Origin: Luteitalea pratensis
GTDB lineage: Bacteria; Acidobacteriota; Vicinamibacteria; Vicinamibacterales; Vicinamibacteraceae
Length of the DNA: 64,000 nt
Direction of reading: 5' to 3'
Assembly (NCBI RefSeq): GCF_001618865.1
Contig: NZ_CP015136.1
Location: 124,001-188,000, forward strand
Part shown: positions 41,023-50,674 of the stretch, piece by piece
How positions within the stretch are numbered: position 1 is the first letter of the stretch
Layout of the letters: every line of letters starts with the position of its first letter
Position numbers and translations under genes: made by a program
Notes under the pieces: generated by a model
Seen by the model: the letters and a program-made list of their open reading frames with translations, nothing else
Told to the model about the DNA's origin: nothing
The model's database searches: none

Positions 41023-41067
41023 TTGACAATCTAGAGGAGTCCGTTACGATGCAGGTGTCTCATCTAG
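41023..41067 (+). promoter_or_regulatory. Putative promoter and ATCTAG sites of the ADOP 3 PadR gene
   Basis: TTGACA (41023-41028), a 16-base spacer and TACGAT (41045-41050) form a promoter. ATCTAG occurs directly after the -35 (41029-41034) and again at 41062-41067 in the leader. The GATCTAGG half of the ADOP 2 regulator's operator is similar, hinting at related binding sites. Confidence 0.45.
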
Positions 41068-41083
41068 TTTGTCTGGAGGAGTG

Positions 41084-41434
41084 ATGACTGTTGATCCGGG
41101 CCCGGGAAGCCTCGTCCAGGGCACGTTGCACATGCTGATTCTGAAGACGCTGACGCTCGAACCGCTCCACGGCTACGGCATCGGCGTTCGCCTCGAACAG
41201 ATCAGCGATGGCGGATGCCGCGTCAACGGGGGGTCGCTGTTCCCGGCGTTGAGTCGACTGGAGCGCGACGGCCTGATACGCGGAGAGTGGCGGGTGACCG
41301 AGAACAACCGTCGCGCGAAGTATTACCACCTCACGCCCCAGGGCCGGGCCCAACTCAAGCGCGAGACGCGACAGTGGGAAGCGCAGACCACCGCCATCGC
41401 CAGGATCCTCGCGGCAACACCGGGACAAGTGTGA
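41084..41434 (+). CDS. PadR-family transcriptional regulator (partner of ADOP 3)
   Basis: This 116-residue winged-helix regulator contains LVQGTLHMLILKTLTLEPLHGYGIGVRLEQ and NGGSLFPALSRLERDGLIRGEW with wing NNRRAKYYHLTPQGRAQLK. ATG at 41084 follows a GGAGGAG ribosome-binding site. The stop overlaps the ADOP 3 start (TGATG, 41432-41436). Confidence 0.93.
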   Translation: MTVDPGPGSLVQGTLHMLILKTLTLEPLHGYGIGVRLEQISDGGCRVNGGSLFPALSRLERDGLIRGEWRVTENNRRAKYYHLTPQGRAQLKRETRQWEAQTTAIARILAATPGQV

Positions 41435-44139
41435 TGGCGGCCGTGCAGCGCTTCATTGGCGGCGTGAAAGCCCTCCTTGGCGGCAGGCGCGCCGAGCAGG
41501 ACCTCGACGACGAGGTCCAGGCATACCTGGTCTCCTCCATCGAGGCGAAGGTGCGCGCGGGCATGACACCCGAAGATGCGCGTCGAGCGGCGCGCGTGGA
41601 ACTGGGCAGCATCGATGCCGTGAAGGAGCAGACCCGCGAGGTCGGCTGGGAAAGCACTGTCGAACACGCTTGTCGGGACGTGCGCTATGCGTCGCGCACG
41701 CTGCGTAAGTCGCCGGCGTTTTCCGCGGTGGTCGTGCTGACGTTGACGCTGGGCATCGGCGCCAATACGGCCATCTTCAGCGCCGTCAACGCGATCATGC
41801 TGCGCGCGCTCCCCGCCGACCGGCCGGAGGAACTGATCTCCGTGACGGCGCTGTATCCAGACGGCCGAGAGCCGTTCTCTTACGCCGCCTACCGTACCAT
41901 CGCGGCCGATGGGGCACATCTCGCCGACGCGCTCGCCGCGTCGCCGGCCCGCCGTGAGGCGGTCGCGTTCGACGGCCCGCCCGAGGCCGTCGATCTGAAG
42001 TGGGTGTCCGGTAACTACTTCACGACGCTTGGCGTGACCACGTCGGTCGGCCGGCCCTTGCTCGCCTCCGACGATCTGCAACCGCCTGGCGTCGGGGTGG
42101 CCGTCATCAGCGACGCGTTCTGGACGCGACGCTTCGGTCGCGACCCGGCCGTCGTCGGCCGTACCGTTCGCTTGAAAGGCACGCCCTTCGTCGTCGTCGG
42201 AGTCGGGCGCCGCGGCTTTGCCAGCGAGACTCCCGGCGAGAGCGTCGACGTGTGGATGCCGCTCTCGGCCCAGCCGAATGCGCCGCAGTGGTTGTGGACC
42301 GGGCACAGCACGACGTGGCTCAGCGTCCTTGCTCGCCGGCGCCCCGGTGTGGACCTCGTGCAGGCGCGCGCCGGGCTGGAACCCGTATACGAACGCATCC
42401 GGGCCGACGTGGCAGCGGGGACCGACAGCGCGGAGTTCAGGCGGAGCGTGCTCGAAAGCCGTCTCGGGGTATCGGAGGCAAGCCAGGGCATCTCGCGGTT
42501 ACGCGACAACCTCACGACGCCGCTGATGCTCCTCATGGGCATCGTTGGACTGGTGCTGCTCGTCGCCTGCGCGAACGTCGCCAATCTCATGCTGGCCAGG
42601 GCTGTCGCACGCCGCCGTGAGATCGCCATGTGTCTCGCGCTCGGTGCAGGCCGGTCGCGGCTCATCGGCCAGGGCATGATCGAGGCCCTGCTGCTTGCGG
42701 GGCTCGGAGGGATTGGTGGGTTCCTGCTGGCAATCTGGGGGACGTCAGCCCTGTCGTCGCTGCTGTCCGGGGTCCTGCCCGTCGCGATCGACATCAGTCC
42801 CGACGGACGCGTCCTGCTGTTTGCGGGGCTGATCTCGTGCGGCACAGCCGTGCTGTTCGGCTTCATGCCGACACTGGCTGCGAGCAGTCTCGACCCGCTT
42901 GGCGTCCTCAGGAGCGGAGGAGCCGGCGGCCGCGGGGCCTCCCGCATTCCTTTCGGCCGTACACTCGTCGTGACGCAGATCGCGGTCTCGCTGGTGCTCC
43001 TGGTGGCGGCGGGCTTGTTCGTGCGCAGCCTGATGTCGCTGAGGGAGGTGGACCTTGGTTTCGATCCCGGGCAGGTCGTGCTGTTGCGCGTGAGCCCGCC
43101 GGCTGACCAGCAACCGGTTCCTCCCGAGACGAGGCGGCAGCTGTATCGGGAACTGCTGGAACGTGCGGCCCGCGTGCCTGGCGTGGCCGGCGCGAGCGCG
43201 ACGTTCTCTGGCCTGCTGTCCTCAGACACGTGGCGCAACGTCATCGCCATCGAGGGCGTCACGCCACCTGACGGGCAGACGCTGCGATCGGTCGTCAACG
43301 CGGTCACGCCGGCCTACTTCGACGTCCTGCGGATCGATCTGCTCGGCGGGCGCCACTTCACGGACGACGATCGCGAGGAAGCGACGAAGGTCGTCATCGT
43401 CAACGACGCGTTCGCCCGTCGCCATTTCGGCGGCGTGGATCCGGTTGGCCGGCGTGTCGGCCTTTGCCGCAGCGAACCGTGCGTGCCCGCGACCACGACC
43501 ATGATGGAGATCGTCGGCGTGGTGGAAGACGCGAAGCATGCCGATCTGCGCGCGCCCGCGGCGCCGATTCTGTACGTGCCCTTCGCGCAGACCGAGCAGA
43601 ACCTCCGCGAGATCCAGGTTCGGACGGCGGGTGACGAGTCGACGGTGGCGTCGACCCTCTACCGCGCACTTGCCGACGTGGATCCCAGGCTGACGATCGT
43701 GGGGATGACGACCGCACGTGACCGTGTCGATGCCGCGCTCGCGACCGAGAACATGGTGGCCAGGGTCTCGTCCGCCTTCGGACTGCTGGCGCTGGCGCTC
43801 GCCGCGGTCGGCCTGTGCGGTCTGGTCGCCTACATGACGACGCAACGCACCCAGGAGATTGGCATTCGCATGGCACTGGGTGCGGGCCGACGGGACGTTC
43901 GCCGGCTGGTGCTAGGCAACACCGTTCGTCTCGTGGCGCTCGGAGCCGCGCTTGGCATCCCGGCGGCATTGGCACTGACTCGACTGCTGTCGGACCTGTT
44001 GTATCAGGTGGAGCCCTACGATCCCGTGGTCCTGTCTCTCAGCCTCGGCGTGCTGGCCTGTGTGGCACTGATCGCGGGCTACCTGCCGGCACAGCGCGCG
44101 GCCAGGGTCGATCCGATGAAGGCACTGCGGGTCGAGTAG
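41434..44139 (+). CDS. ADOP-family ABC transporter permease (ADOP 3)
   Basis: This 901-residue permease has an N-terminal region (RRAEQDLDDEVQAYLVSSIEAKVRAGMTPEDARRAARVELGS), the block TLTLGIGANTAIFSAVNAIMLRALP, the first FtsX core LLVACANVANLMLARAVARRREIAMCLALGAGR, the second core TQEIGIRMALGAGRRDVRRLVL, and the end RVDPMKALRVE. It is translationally coupled to its PadR gene. No ATPase is nearby. Confidence 0.93.
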   Translation: MAAVQRFIGGVKALLGGRRAEQDLDDEVQAYLVSSIEAKVRAGMTPEDARRAARVELGSIDAVKEQTREVGWESTVEHACRDVRYASRTLRKSPAFSAVVVLTLTLGIGANTAIFSAVNAIMLRALPADRPEELISVTALYPDGREPFSYAAYRTIAADGAHLADALAASPARREAVAFDGPPEAVDLKWVSGNYFTTLGVTTSVGRPLLASDDLQPPGVGVAVISDAFWTRRFGRDPAVVGRTVRLKGTPFVVVGVGRRGFASETPGESVDVWMPLSAQPNAPQWLWTGHSTTWLSVLARRRPGVDLVQARAGLEPVYERIRADVAAGTDSAEFRRSVLESRLGVSEASQGISRLRDNLTTPLMLLMGIVGLVLLVACANVANLMLARAVARRREIAMCLALGAGRSRLIGQGMIEALLLAGLGGIGGFLLAIWGTSALSSLLSGVLPVAIDISPDGRVLLFAGLISCGTAVLFGFMPTLAASSLDPLGVLRSGGAGGRGASRIPFGRTLVVTQIAVSLVLLVAAGLFVRSLMSLREVDLGFDPGQVVLLRVSPPADQQPVPPETRRQLYRELLERAARVPGVAGASATFSGLLSSDTWRNVIAIEGVTPPDGQTLRSVVNAVTPAYFDVLRIDLLGGRHFTDDDREEATKVVIVNDAFARRHFGGVDPVGRRVGLCRSEPCVPATTTMMEIVGVVEDAKHADLRAPAAPILYVPFAQTEQNLREIQVRTAGDESTVASTLYRALADVDPRLTIVGMTTARDRVDAALATENMVARVSSAFGLLALALAAVGLCGLVAYMTTQRTQEIGIRMALGAGRRDVRRLVLGNTVRLVALGAALGIPAALALTRLLSDLLYQVEPYDPVVLSLSLGVLACVALIAGYLPAQRAARVDPMKALRVE

Positions 44140-44353
44140 GTCGTTCTGGCCTCCAATCACGCTGATCTCACGCAATGCTCACGCGTCCGTGAAGACCTGC
44201 CGGCGTCGCTGAGCCATCCTTCCGCACCTGACGGTGCCGCGGGAGCTTCGGCCGGCGGCATCGACCAGCAACCTGCCGATCGACAGGAGCGCGGGACCAC
44301 ACGTCAAGTGGCCCGGGTTTCGCGCCGGGAGCGTCGAATATCGCGGAGGGAAC

Positions 44354-45583
44354 GTGTCGAAGAGTTGGAACCGGAAGGAAACCTGGCTTGCACTGATTGC
44401 GGTGGGCGTCGGGGGCCTGATTGCGGCGATCGCGGGGCTCCATCTCTACGTGACCGCCACCGCGACGCCGATTCATCCGGATCCGCACCGCGTGCCATCG
44501 TCGACGCAGGCAACCCCTTCGCCACCGTGGGCCGATGCCGTGCAGCGCAGCCGGGAATCGACGCGCGCGGCTCTCAGCGAACAGAACCTGCCGGGCCTGT
44601 CGGTGGCGATCGGGGTTGGCGGTCAGGTCGTGTGGGCCGAAGGTTTTGGCTGGGCGGATCTGGAGAGCCGCGTTCCCGTCTCGCCGGAGACACGGTTCAG
44701 GATCGGGACCGCCTCCACCGTCCTCACGTCGGCCGCCGTTGGCCGGCTGCTGGAGAAGGGCCGGCTGAAGCTCGATGACGAGATTCAGGCCTACGTCCCG
44801 GAGTTCCCGAAGAAACAGTGGCCCGTGACCGTGCGTCAGCTGATGGGGCACCTGGCCGGGGTGAGGAACGATGGCGGTGACGAGGGCCCGCTGTTGTCCT
44901 CGCGCTGCGAGCGCCCCGTCGACGCGCTGCAGGCGTTCGGGGAGCGCTCGCTGCTGTTCGAGCCGGGAACGCGGTACCGATATTCGAGCTACGGTTGGAT
45001 CCTGGTGAGCGCGGCGATCGAAGCCGCATCGGGCGAGCCGTTCCTCAGGTTCATGGAGAAGCAGATCTTCGAGCCGTTGGGAATGCGCGACACCAGAGCC
45101 GACTCGGCGACAGAGTCGCTGTCGCATCGAATGACCCCCTACTTCCCGAGGTACGCCGCCGATCCGCGTTACGGCCCGGACGTCATGCGTCCGATCGACT
45201 ATTCGTGCTACGCGGGAGCCAGTGCATTCCTGTCGACTCCGAGCGACCTGGTGCGCTTCGGCATGGCGATCAACGGCGGCCCGCTGCTACAACCCGCCAC
45301 CGTCGAGTTGCTGCAGACATCACAGCGACTGGCCTCGGGGCAGGAGACGGGTTACGGCCTCGGCTGGGACCTCGAGACCGTGACCCTCGCTGGAGCACAA
45401 ACGCGCGCGGTCGGTCACGACGGCGAGTCGCTGGGCGGCACCGTGGCGTCGTTGATGACATTTCGGGACCGCGGCATCGTCGTCGCCGTGATATCGAACG
45501 TCTCGTACGCAGACACGCCGTCCATCGCGCTGAAGATCGCGGACGCCTTCGCGGGTCAGGGCACGGCCCCCGCAGGCAAGTGA
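44354..45583 (+). CDS. Beta-lactamase-fold serine hydrolase homologue, probably catalytically dead
   Basis: This 409-residue protein has an N-terminal membrane anchor (WLALIAVGVGGLIAAIAGLHLYV, about 9-31) and a class C beta-lactamase/DD-peptidase domain. Where the family has SxSK, this protein has GTAST, so both the nucleophilic Ser and general-base Lys are Thr. The YxN motif is YSSYG (Ser for Asn). Only the HDG-type third motif (VGHDGESLGG) and overall fold blocks (MGHLAGVR, FEPGTRYRYSS, IFEPLGMRDT) are kept. GTG at 44354 follows a GGAGGG site. It may be a binding pseudoenzyme. It lies 214 bases after ADOP 3. Confidence 0.8.
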   Translation: MSKSWNRKETWLALIAVGVGGLIAAIAGLHLYVTATATPIHPDPHRVPSSTQATPSPPWADAVQRSRESTRAALSEQNLPGLSVAIGVGGQVVWAEGFGWADLESRVPVSPETRFRIGTASTVLTSAAVGRLLEKGRLKLDDEIQAYVPEFPKKQWPVTVRQLMGHLAGVRNDGGDEGPLLSSRCERPVDALQAFGERSLLFEPGTRYRYSSYGWILVSAAIEAASGEPFLRFMEKQIFEPLGMRDTRADSATESLSHRMTPYFPRYAADPRYGPDVMRPIDYSCYAGASAFLSTPSDLVRFGMAINGGPLLQPATVELLQTSQRLASGQETGYGLGWDLETVTLAGAQTRAVGHDGESLGGTVASLMTFRDRGIVVAVISNVSYADTPSIALKIADAFAGQGTAPAGK

Positions 45584-45701
45584 TCCTCGTGCGTGGCTGA
45601 GGGTACGCGCAGCGCGCGAGTTCGCCAGCGTCGCGGATGCTCGCCGGACCTGGCGGGGACCGGGCGTCAACCATTTAGCGTCGCCGCGCGTAATAACCAC
45701 C

Positions 45702-48173
45702 ATGGCCCCCGGTGGCGCGCTGCTTGCCGCCCTGATTCAGGATCTCCGCTTCACGCTGCGCCTGCTTCAGCGCCAGCGCGGCTTTGCGCTGGTGACACTG
45801 GTCGTGCTCGGGATCGGGACCGGCGTGATGACCACGGTGGTCAGCGTCGCGAACGGCCTGCTGCTGCGTCCGCCACCGGTGCGCGAGCCAGCCACGCTCG
45901 TGCGCGTGTTCACCGGCCGCTACTCCGGCACGCCACTGCTCGACCTGCTGGCATACGACGAGGCGGCCGCGACGCTCGACATCGCCGCGTTTCGCGAGTC
46001 ACGCGTCAGCGTTCGTGTCGGCAACGACGCGGCTCGCCCGCTGCTGGCGAGCTTCGTCACGGGCAACTACTTCGACGTGCTCGGTGTCGTTGCGACGCGC
46101 GGTCGAACCTTTCTGTCGCACGAAGGCCGCACGCCTGGGACCTCGCCAGTCGCCGTCCTCAGCCACCGGTCGTGGCAACGCCACTTTGGCGGCCACGACA
46201 GCGCCGTGGGCCGCGCGATCGTGGTCAACGGGCACGCATTCACCGTTGTCGGCGTGATGCCGGAAGCCTTCATCGGGGTGATGGGGCCGGTCGCCGCCGA
46301 CATCTGGATCCCGGTCACGATGCATCCACTGCTGATGCCTGGCGCGCGGACGTTCACCGACCGCGACGCGTTCTACGCGCAGGCAGTGGCGCGCTTGTCA
46401 GCTGGTGTGAGCCTAGCACGCGCGCAAGCGGAAGCCGACGCGCGCTTCGTGCCGTGGCGCGACGACCAGGCCAAGGATGCGAGCGAGCCTGGCGGCTTGC
46501 ACCTGCATCCCTTGCACTACCTCGTACCCGAACTCTGGAACCGGGCCGCGTTGTTCCTCGCCATCCTCGCGGGCCTGGCCACCAGCCTGCTCGGCATCAC
46601 GTGTCTGAACCTGGCAAGCCTGATGGTGGCGAGCAATAGCGCCCGGACTCGCGAGTTCGCCGTCCGCATGGCCATCGGGGCGGGCCGTGGCCGGCTGCTC
46701 TGGCAGTTGTCGATCGAAGCGTTCTGCCTGGCGTGCGGTGGCGCAGTCCTGGGTGTCGGGGTTGCCGTGCTGCTGACCAGGATCATCGGCCGGTGGACGC
46801 CGCCGGTGGACGTGCCGTTGGTGCTCGACGTCTCGCCCGACTGGAGGGTCCTGGTCGCCGCAGGCATCGTGACCACGCTCGTGACCATCGCATTCGGGCT
46901 ACTGCCGGCGTGGACGGCCACGCGCCGCGCCACTGCGTTTTCGCTCAACGGGAACTCCATTCGCAGTACCGGCGCTGGCCGTACCCGGACGCGTGCGACG
47001 CTGCTGATCGCGCAACTCTCGCTGTCGATGTTGCTGCTGACCGTCGCGGGGCTGCTGACGCGGAGCCTGCAGCATGCCGAACGGATGGACCTGGGCTTCG
47101 AGCCTGACGGCGTCCTGATGGCGGCGCTCGACCTCGACGTCAATGGTTATGAGGCGCAGCGAGGGCGCCAGTTCTACGCCGACCTCCTCGACCGAGTCCG
47201 CGCGATGCCAGGCGTGCGCCACGCGAGCCTGCTGGACGTGGTGCCGCTGACAGGCGCCAACCGTGGCTCGCAGATGCTCGCCGACGGCGTGCCGCCACCC
47301 GCGGCGGGACGCACCGACGGCCTCGTCAGCGTTGGCCGGAAGAGTGTGGCCGGCGGGCACTTCGCGACGCTGCGCATCGGCATGCTGAGCGGCCGGGACT
47401 TCAGCCGAGCCGATGACGCGTCGGCACCCGCGGTGGCGATCGTCAACGAGACGCTGGCGCGAACCTTCTGGCCCGGCGAGTCGCCGATTGGCCGGCGTCT
47501 CCGCTTCCACGAGCCGAGCGGAGCACCCAGCCCTCCCATCGAAGTCGTCGGCCTCGTCCGCGACTCCAGGTACGTCAGCGTCGGAGAACAGCCACGGCCG
47601 TTCATGTACCGGCCGGTGGCCCAGGAGTACCGGTCCGACGCCGCGCTGATCGTTCGCGTCGACGGACCACCGCTCGCGTTCGCACCACAGCTCCGGGCCG
47701 CGATCCGCGGCCTCGATCCGGATCTGCCGATCGTCGACCTGCGCACGCTGACCGAAGCCACCAGCCTCTCGCTGCTGCCGATTCGCGTGGCCGCCACGGT
47801 GGTCGCGGCCCTGGCTGCCACGGTGCTGGGCCTGGCCGCCCTCGGGTTTTACGGCGTGCTGTCGTTCCTGGTCGGACAGCGAACCCGCGAGATCGGCATC
47901 TACATGGCGCTCGGCGCCGACGGCGCGCGGGTCGGCCGGATGATCCTGCTCGAGGCGCTGCGCTGGATCGGATGGGGCGTGGCCGCGGGTCTGGCCATGG
48001 CGTGGCTGGTCGCCCCGCTTGCGTCGAGCCTCCTCTACGGTGTGGCCCCGCGCGATCCCGCGACACTGGCGGCCGTCACCGGCGTGCTGCTTGCTGTCGG
48101 CATCGCGTCTGCGTTGCTGCCGGCCTGGCGGGCCAGCACGCTGTCGCCGGCCGACGCGCTACGGCGCGACTAG
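45702..48173 (+). CDS. ADOP-family ABC transporter permease without PadR partner (ADOP 4)
   Basis: This 823-residue permease is shorter than the others because it lacks most of the N-terminal cytosolic region: the first helix starts near residue 30 (FALVTLVVLGIGTGVMTTVVSVANGLLLRPPPV). Two FtsX cores follow, GITCLNLASLMVASNSARTREFAVRMAIGAGR and TREIGIYMALGADGARVGRMIL, ending TLSPADALRRD. No PadR gene adjoins it. It follows the beta-lactamase-fold gene by 118 bases on the same strand. Confidence 0.9.
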   Translation: MAPGGALLAALIQDLRFTLRLLQRQRGFALVTLVVLGIGTGVMTTVVSVANGLLLRPPPVREPATLVRVFTGRYSGTPLLDLLAYDEAAATLDIAAFRESRVSVRVGNDAARPLLASFVTGNYFDVLGVVATRGRTFLSHEGRTPGTSPVAVLSHRSWQRHFGGHDSAVGRAIVVNGHAFTVVGVMPEAFIGVMGPVAADIWIPVTMHPLLMPGARTFTDRDAFYAQAVARLSAGVSLARAQAEADARFVPWRDDQAKDASEPGGLHLHPLHYLVPELWNRAALFLAILAGLATSLLGITCLNLASLMVASNSARTREFAVRMAIGAGRGRLLWQLSIEAFCLACGGAVLGVGVAVLLTRIIGRWTPPVDVPLVLDVSPDWRVLVAAGIVTTLVTIAFGLLPAWTATRRATAFSLNGNSIRSTGAGRTRTRATLLIAQLSLSMLLLTVAGLLTRSLQHAERMDLGFEPDGVLMAALDLDVNGYEAQRGRQFYADLLDRVRAMPGVRHASLLDVVPLTGANRGSQMLADGVPPPAAGRTDGLVSVGRKSVAGGHFATLRIGMLSGRDFSRADDASAPAVAIVNETLARTFWPGESPIGRRLRFHEPSGAPSPPIEVVGLVRDSRYVSVGEQPRPFMYRPVAQEYRSDAALIVRVDGPPLAFAPQLRAAIRGLDPDLPIVDLRTLTEATSLSLLPIRVAATVVAALAATVLGLAALGFYGVLSFLVGQRTREIGIYMALGADGARVGRMILLEALRWIGWGVAAGLAMAWLVAPLASSLLYGVAPRDPATLAAVTGVLLAVGIASALLPAWRASTLSPADALRRD

Positions 48174-48243
48174 CCGGAGTCGCGCTCGACTCGGGACGCC
48201 GATTCGTCTCGATGGCGCCACCAGCCCGGTGCCGGCGCGACAG

Positions 48244-49356
48244 CTAGCGAGACGTCTGTGTCTTCGGAAGCAGTCGTCGCAGGTGCGGCTCGAGTCCATC
48301 GACCATCCGCGCGAACCCCAGCTCCGTCGGATGACTATCGTCGACGGTGCCGTCACCATCAGTGCCAAGCAGTGTCGCGCTGGGCACGAGCGTGATGTGC
48401 CTGTCGCCGGCTTGCCGCCGGGTCTCGTAGATGCGGCGCAGCGACGCGTTCGCCGTCGCCACGTCCGCGGCCTTCTCCTTGCGGAACCGCAGGTTCGGGT
48501 AGAGCAGGTGTTCGACCAGGACGATCGGGGTGCGCGGACGTGCGGCACGGATGGTCGCGATGAACGCCGGCATGCGCTCATCGACTTGCTGAGGCGTCAG
48601 GTTGGGCAGCGCGTCAAGGACATAGATCGCCGGATCGAGCTCCGCCAGCAGCCGTGCGACCTCGGGTTCGGCCTTGCCGTTTCCAGAGAAGCCCAGGTTG
48701 ATGACTGGCACATCGAGCCGGCGTCCGAGCATCGCGGTGTAGCTCATACCTGGTCGTGATGCACAGCACCCCTGTGTGATCGACGTGCCATAGACCACCA
48801 CGGGGCGTGCCTTCGACGAGGGCACGAAGCGCAGGGTCGCCTCTTCCGGCACTCCGACTTCCAACCGTGAGACGCCGTTGTAGAGCGGGAGGTACAGCCG
48901 GAACTCGCGCGGCGTCGGCGACAGCCCGACGATGACGTCCGCGTCGTTGGTTGGAGACTCGGTAGGCCTGGCGCCGCCGACGAAGTACCACGCGCCACGT
49001 TCGTTGGCGTAGAGGTCGAGTCCACTGACTCCAGTCGTCGGCATGTGAGGCAGGGCCAGGCGGTCCTGCGTGACCGTCCAGCGCACGCGGATACGGGTGG
49101 CGTCGCTTACGAACTGCACGCTCAGTCCTGCCGAATGTTGCGAGAGATCCCAGACCGGCTTGCGCAGATCGTCCTTGGCTCGTGCCGGGAATCGGTCGAA
49201 GTCGCCTTCAGTGTCGGTCCACCCCTTGCCTTCGACGACTGCGGGCGTGACCCGGTGCCACCGCAAGGTCACCGGGGATTCGTCGGCAGTCGGCTGCGCC
49301 GCGGCAACGGCAGGCGCCACGGCAAGGAGAAGAACGCAGAGCGGGACAAGAATCAT
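48244..49356 (-). CDS. Secreted SGNH/GDSL-family hydrolase
   Basis: This 370-residue protein has a signal peptide (MILVPLCVLLLAVAPAVAAAQ), an N-terminal beta-sandwich region of about 170 residues and a C-terminal SGNH domain: block I YGTSITQGCC (nucleophile Ser), block III GFSGNGK (Gly/Asn), and block V DDSHPTELGF (catalytic Asp and His). Such two-domain enzymes deacylate carbohydrates. The start at 49356 has a TTGGAG site; longer in-frame starts upstream lack a signal. Confidence 0.88.
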   Translation of the reverse strand: MILVPLCVLLLAVAPAVAAAQPTADESPVTLRWHRVTPAVVEGKGWTDTEGDFDRFPARAKDDLRKPVWDLSQHSAGLSVQFVSDATRIRVRWTVTQDRLALPHMPTTGVSGLDLYANERGAWYFVGGARPTESPTNDADVIVGLSPTPREFRLYLPLYNGVSRLEVGVPEEATLRFVPSSKARPVVVYGTSITQGCCASRPGMSYTAMLGRRLDVPVINLGFSGNGKAEPEVARLLAELDPAIYVLDALPNLTPQQVDERMPAFIATIRAARPRTPIVLVEHLLYPNLRFRKEKAADVATANASLRRIYETRRQAGDRHITLVPSATLLGTDGDGTVDDSHPTELGFARMVDGLEPHLRRLLPKTQTSR

Positions 49357-49372
49357 GGAGACTGTCTCCAAC

Positions 49373-50526
49373 CTACTTGCGGTGGGCGGTCCACGGCGCC
49401 CGTGAGCCCCTCTCATTCGAGAACTCGCCCTCGATCTGGTTCCCCGTGATGGTGCCTGCGTACTTCGCGTAACAGTCGTTGAGCTCGATCAGCACCGCCG
49501 AGCCGTTCTGGCGCCAGTGGGCGCCCGTCTCCCGTGAGCGGCCCTTGGACTGATAGGCGAGTTCCTGTTTCGGCAGGAACTCGAACGTCGTGGTCTCGAC
49601 AGGCTCCGGTCCATACTGCACCGGGATCGTGCCTTCCCACGTGGTCCCGGCCAGGCTCGGCGCGTCCTGTGCGGGCGCCTCCGCCTGGCCGGCGGCCAGC
49701 CACTGCTCGTCGCGTGCGCACCCCTTGCGATCGATCCAGATGTTGACGCTGCTCGCGATGGCCTGGTGACTGCGATATACGTAGGACACGCCGAGCCGCT
49801 GGCCCGGCTTGAGCCACGAGGGACCAGGCTCGCCTTCCACCAGCGGCGACCCCGGCCCCCGGAACTCGAACGTCGTGTCCTGTCCGAACCGAAATGACTC
49901 GACCTTTCCGTCAGTGAGCCGGATGTCGACTCGGCCGGGCGCCGCCGACACCACCTCGCCATCGCGCCAATAGGACCAGTTGGGCACGGTGTTGCCTGTG
50001 ATCTTCTCCTGAGCGCGGGGATCATGCCGAGCAGCACGGGTCCGACGATCAGCAGCCCACCGATCGTGCCGACGGCGATGGCCGCGGTGCGTGGCGCCGA
50101 TTCGTGGGGGCGCAGGCCGAGCCAGTAGGCGAGGCATACGAAACCGGCGATCGCCAGCGCGAATGGGTAGAGCATGAACGGCGCGAGGTACACCATCGCG
50201 CTGGCCCCGAGTGGCTGGACCCTCTCGACGATCCCGGTGAGGATCAGGAACACGATCAGCCAGACCGGCAACGCCACCAAAGCGGCGCGCCACCATGAAC
50301 TGCCGGCGAGCGTGCGCGGCGTGTCCACGAAGGGATACGCGACGAGCGCCACCATGACGATCAGCGCGGCAACGTCACGCAGCAGGAAGATCAGCGGGAT
50401 GGTGACCGCGGCAATCGCGATGCCGCTGCCGCCGGGCTTGCGGACAAGTTTGCGTCCGAACCGACCAGCTGCTGCCAAGGGCTTCGGAATCATTGGTGAG
50501 AGAGTCCGGCCCAGTATCGGCCACAT
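49373..50526 (-). pseudogene. Membrane protein gene split by a frameshift
   Basis: The 5' part (about 50526 to 50020) encodes some five membrane helices (IAIAAVTIPLIFLLRDVAAL, ALPVWLIVFLILTGIV, YPFALAIAGFVCLAYWLGL, GTIGGLLIVGPVLLGMIP). Near 50010-50020 the frame must change to continue with QEKITGNTVPNWSYWRDGEV and a soluble domain of about 210 residues (GRVDIRLTDGKVESFRFGQD, QYGPEPVETTTFEFLPKQE, KYAGTITGNQIEGEFSNE) ending with TAG at 49373-49375. Both halves look native and belong together. Start could be 50526 or 50493. No known family recognised. Confidence 0.6.
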
Positions 50527-50674
50527 CAGCTCGGATCGCGACGGGACCGGCGCCCCGGCCCGACCCGTGGTCTCCGTCAAGCGACACGCTTCGCGACGGC
50601 CCGTCGTATCCATGGCAACGCAGCTAATGCCTGATGCCTGATGCCTCATGCCCAGGCGTACCCGGAGAACACAC

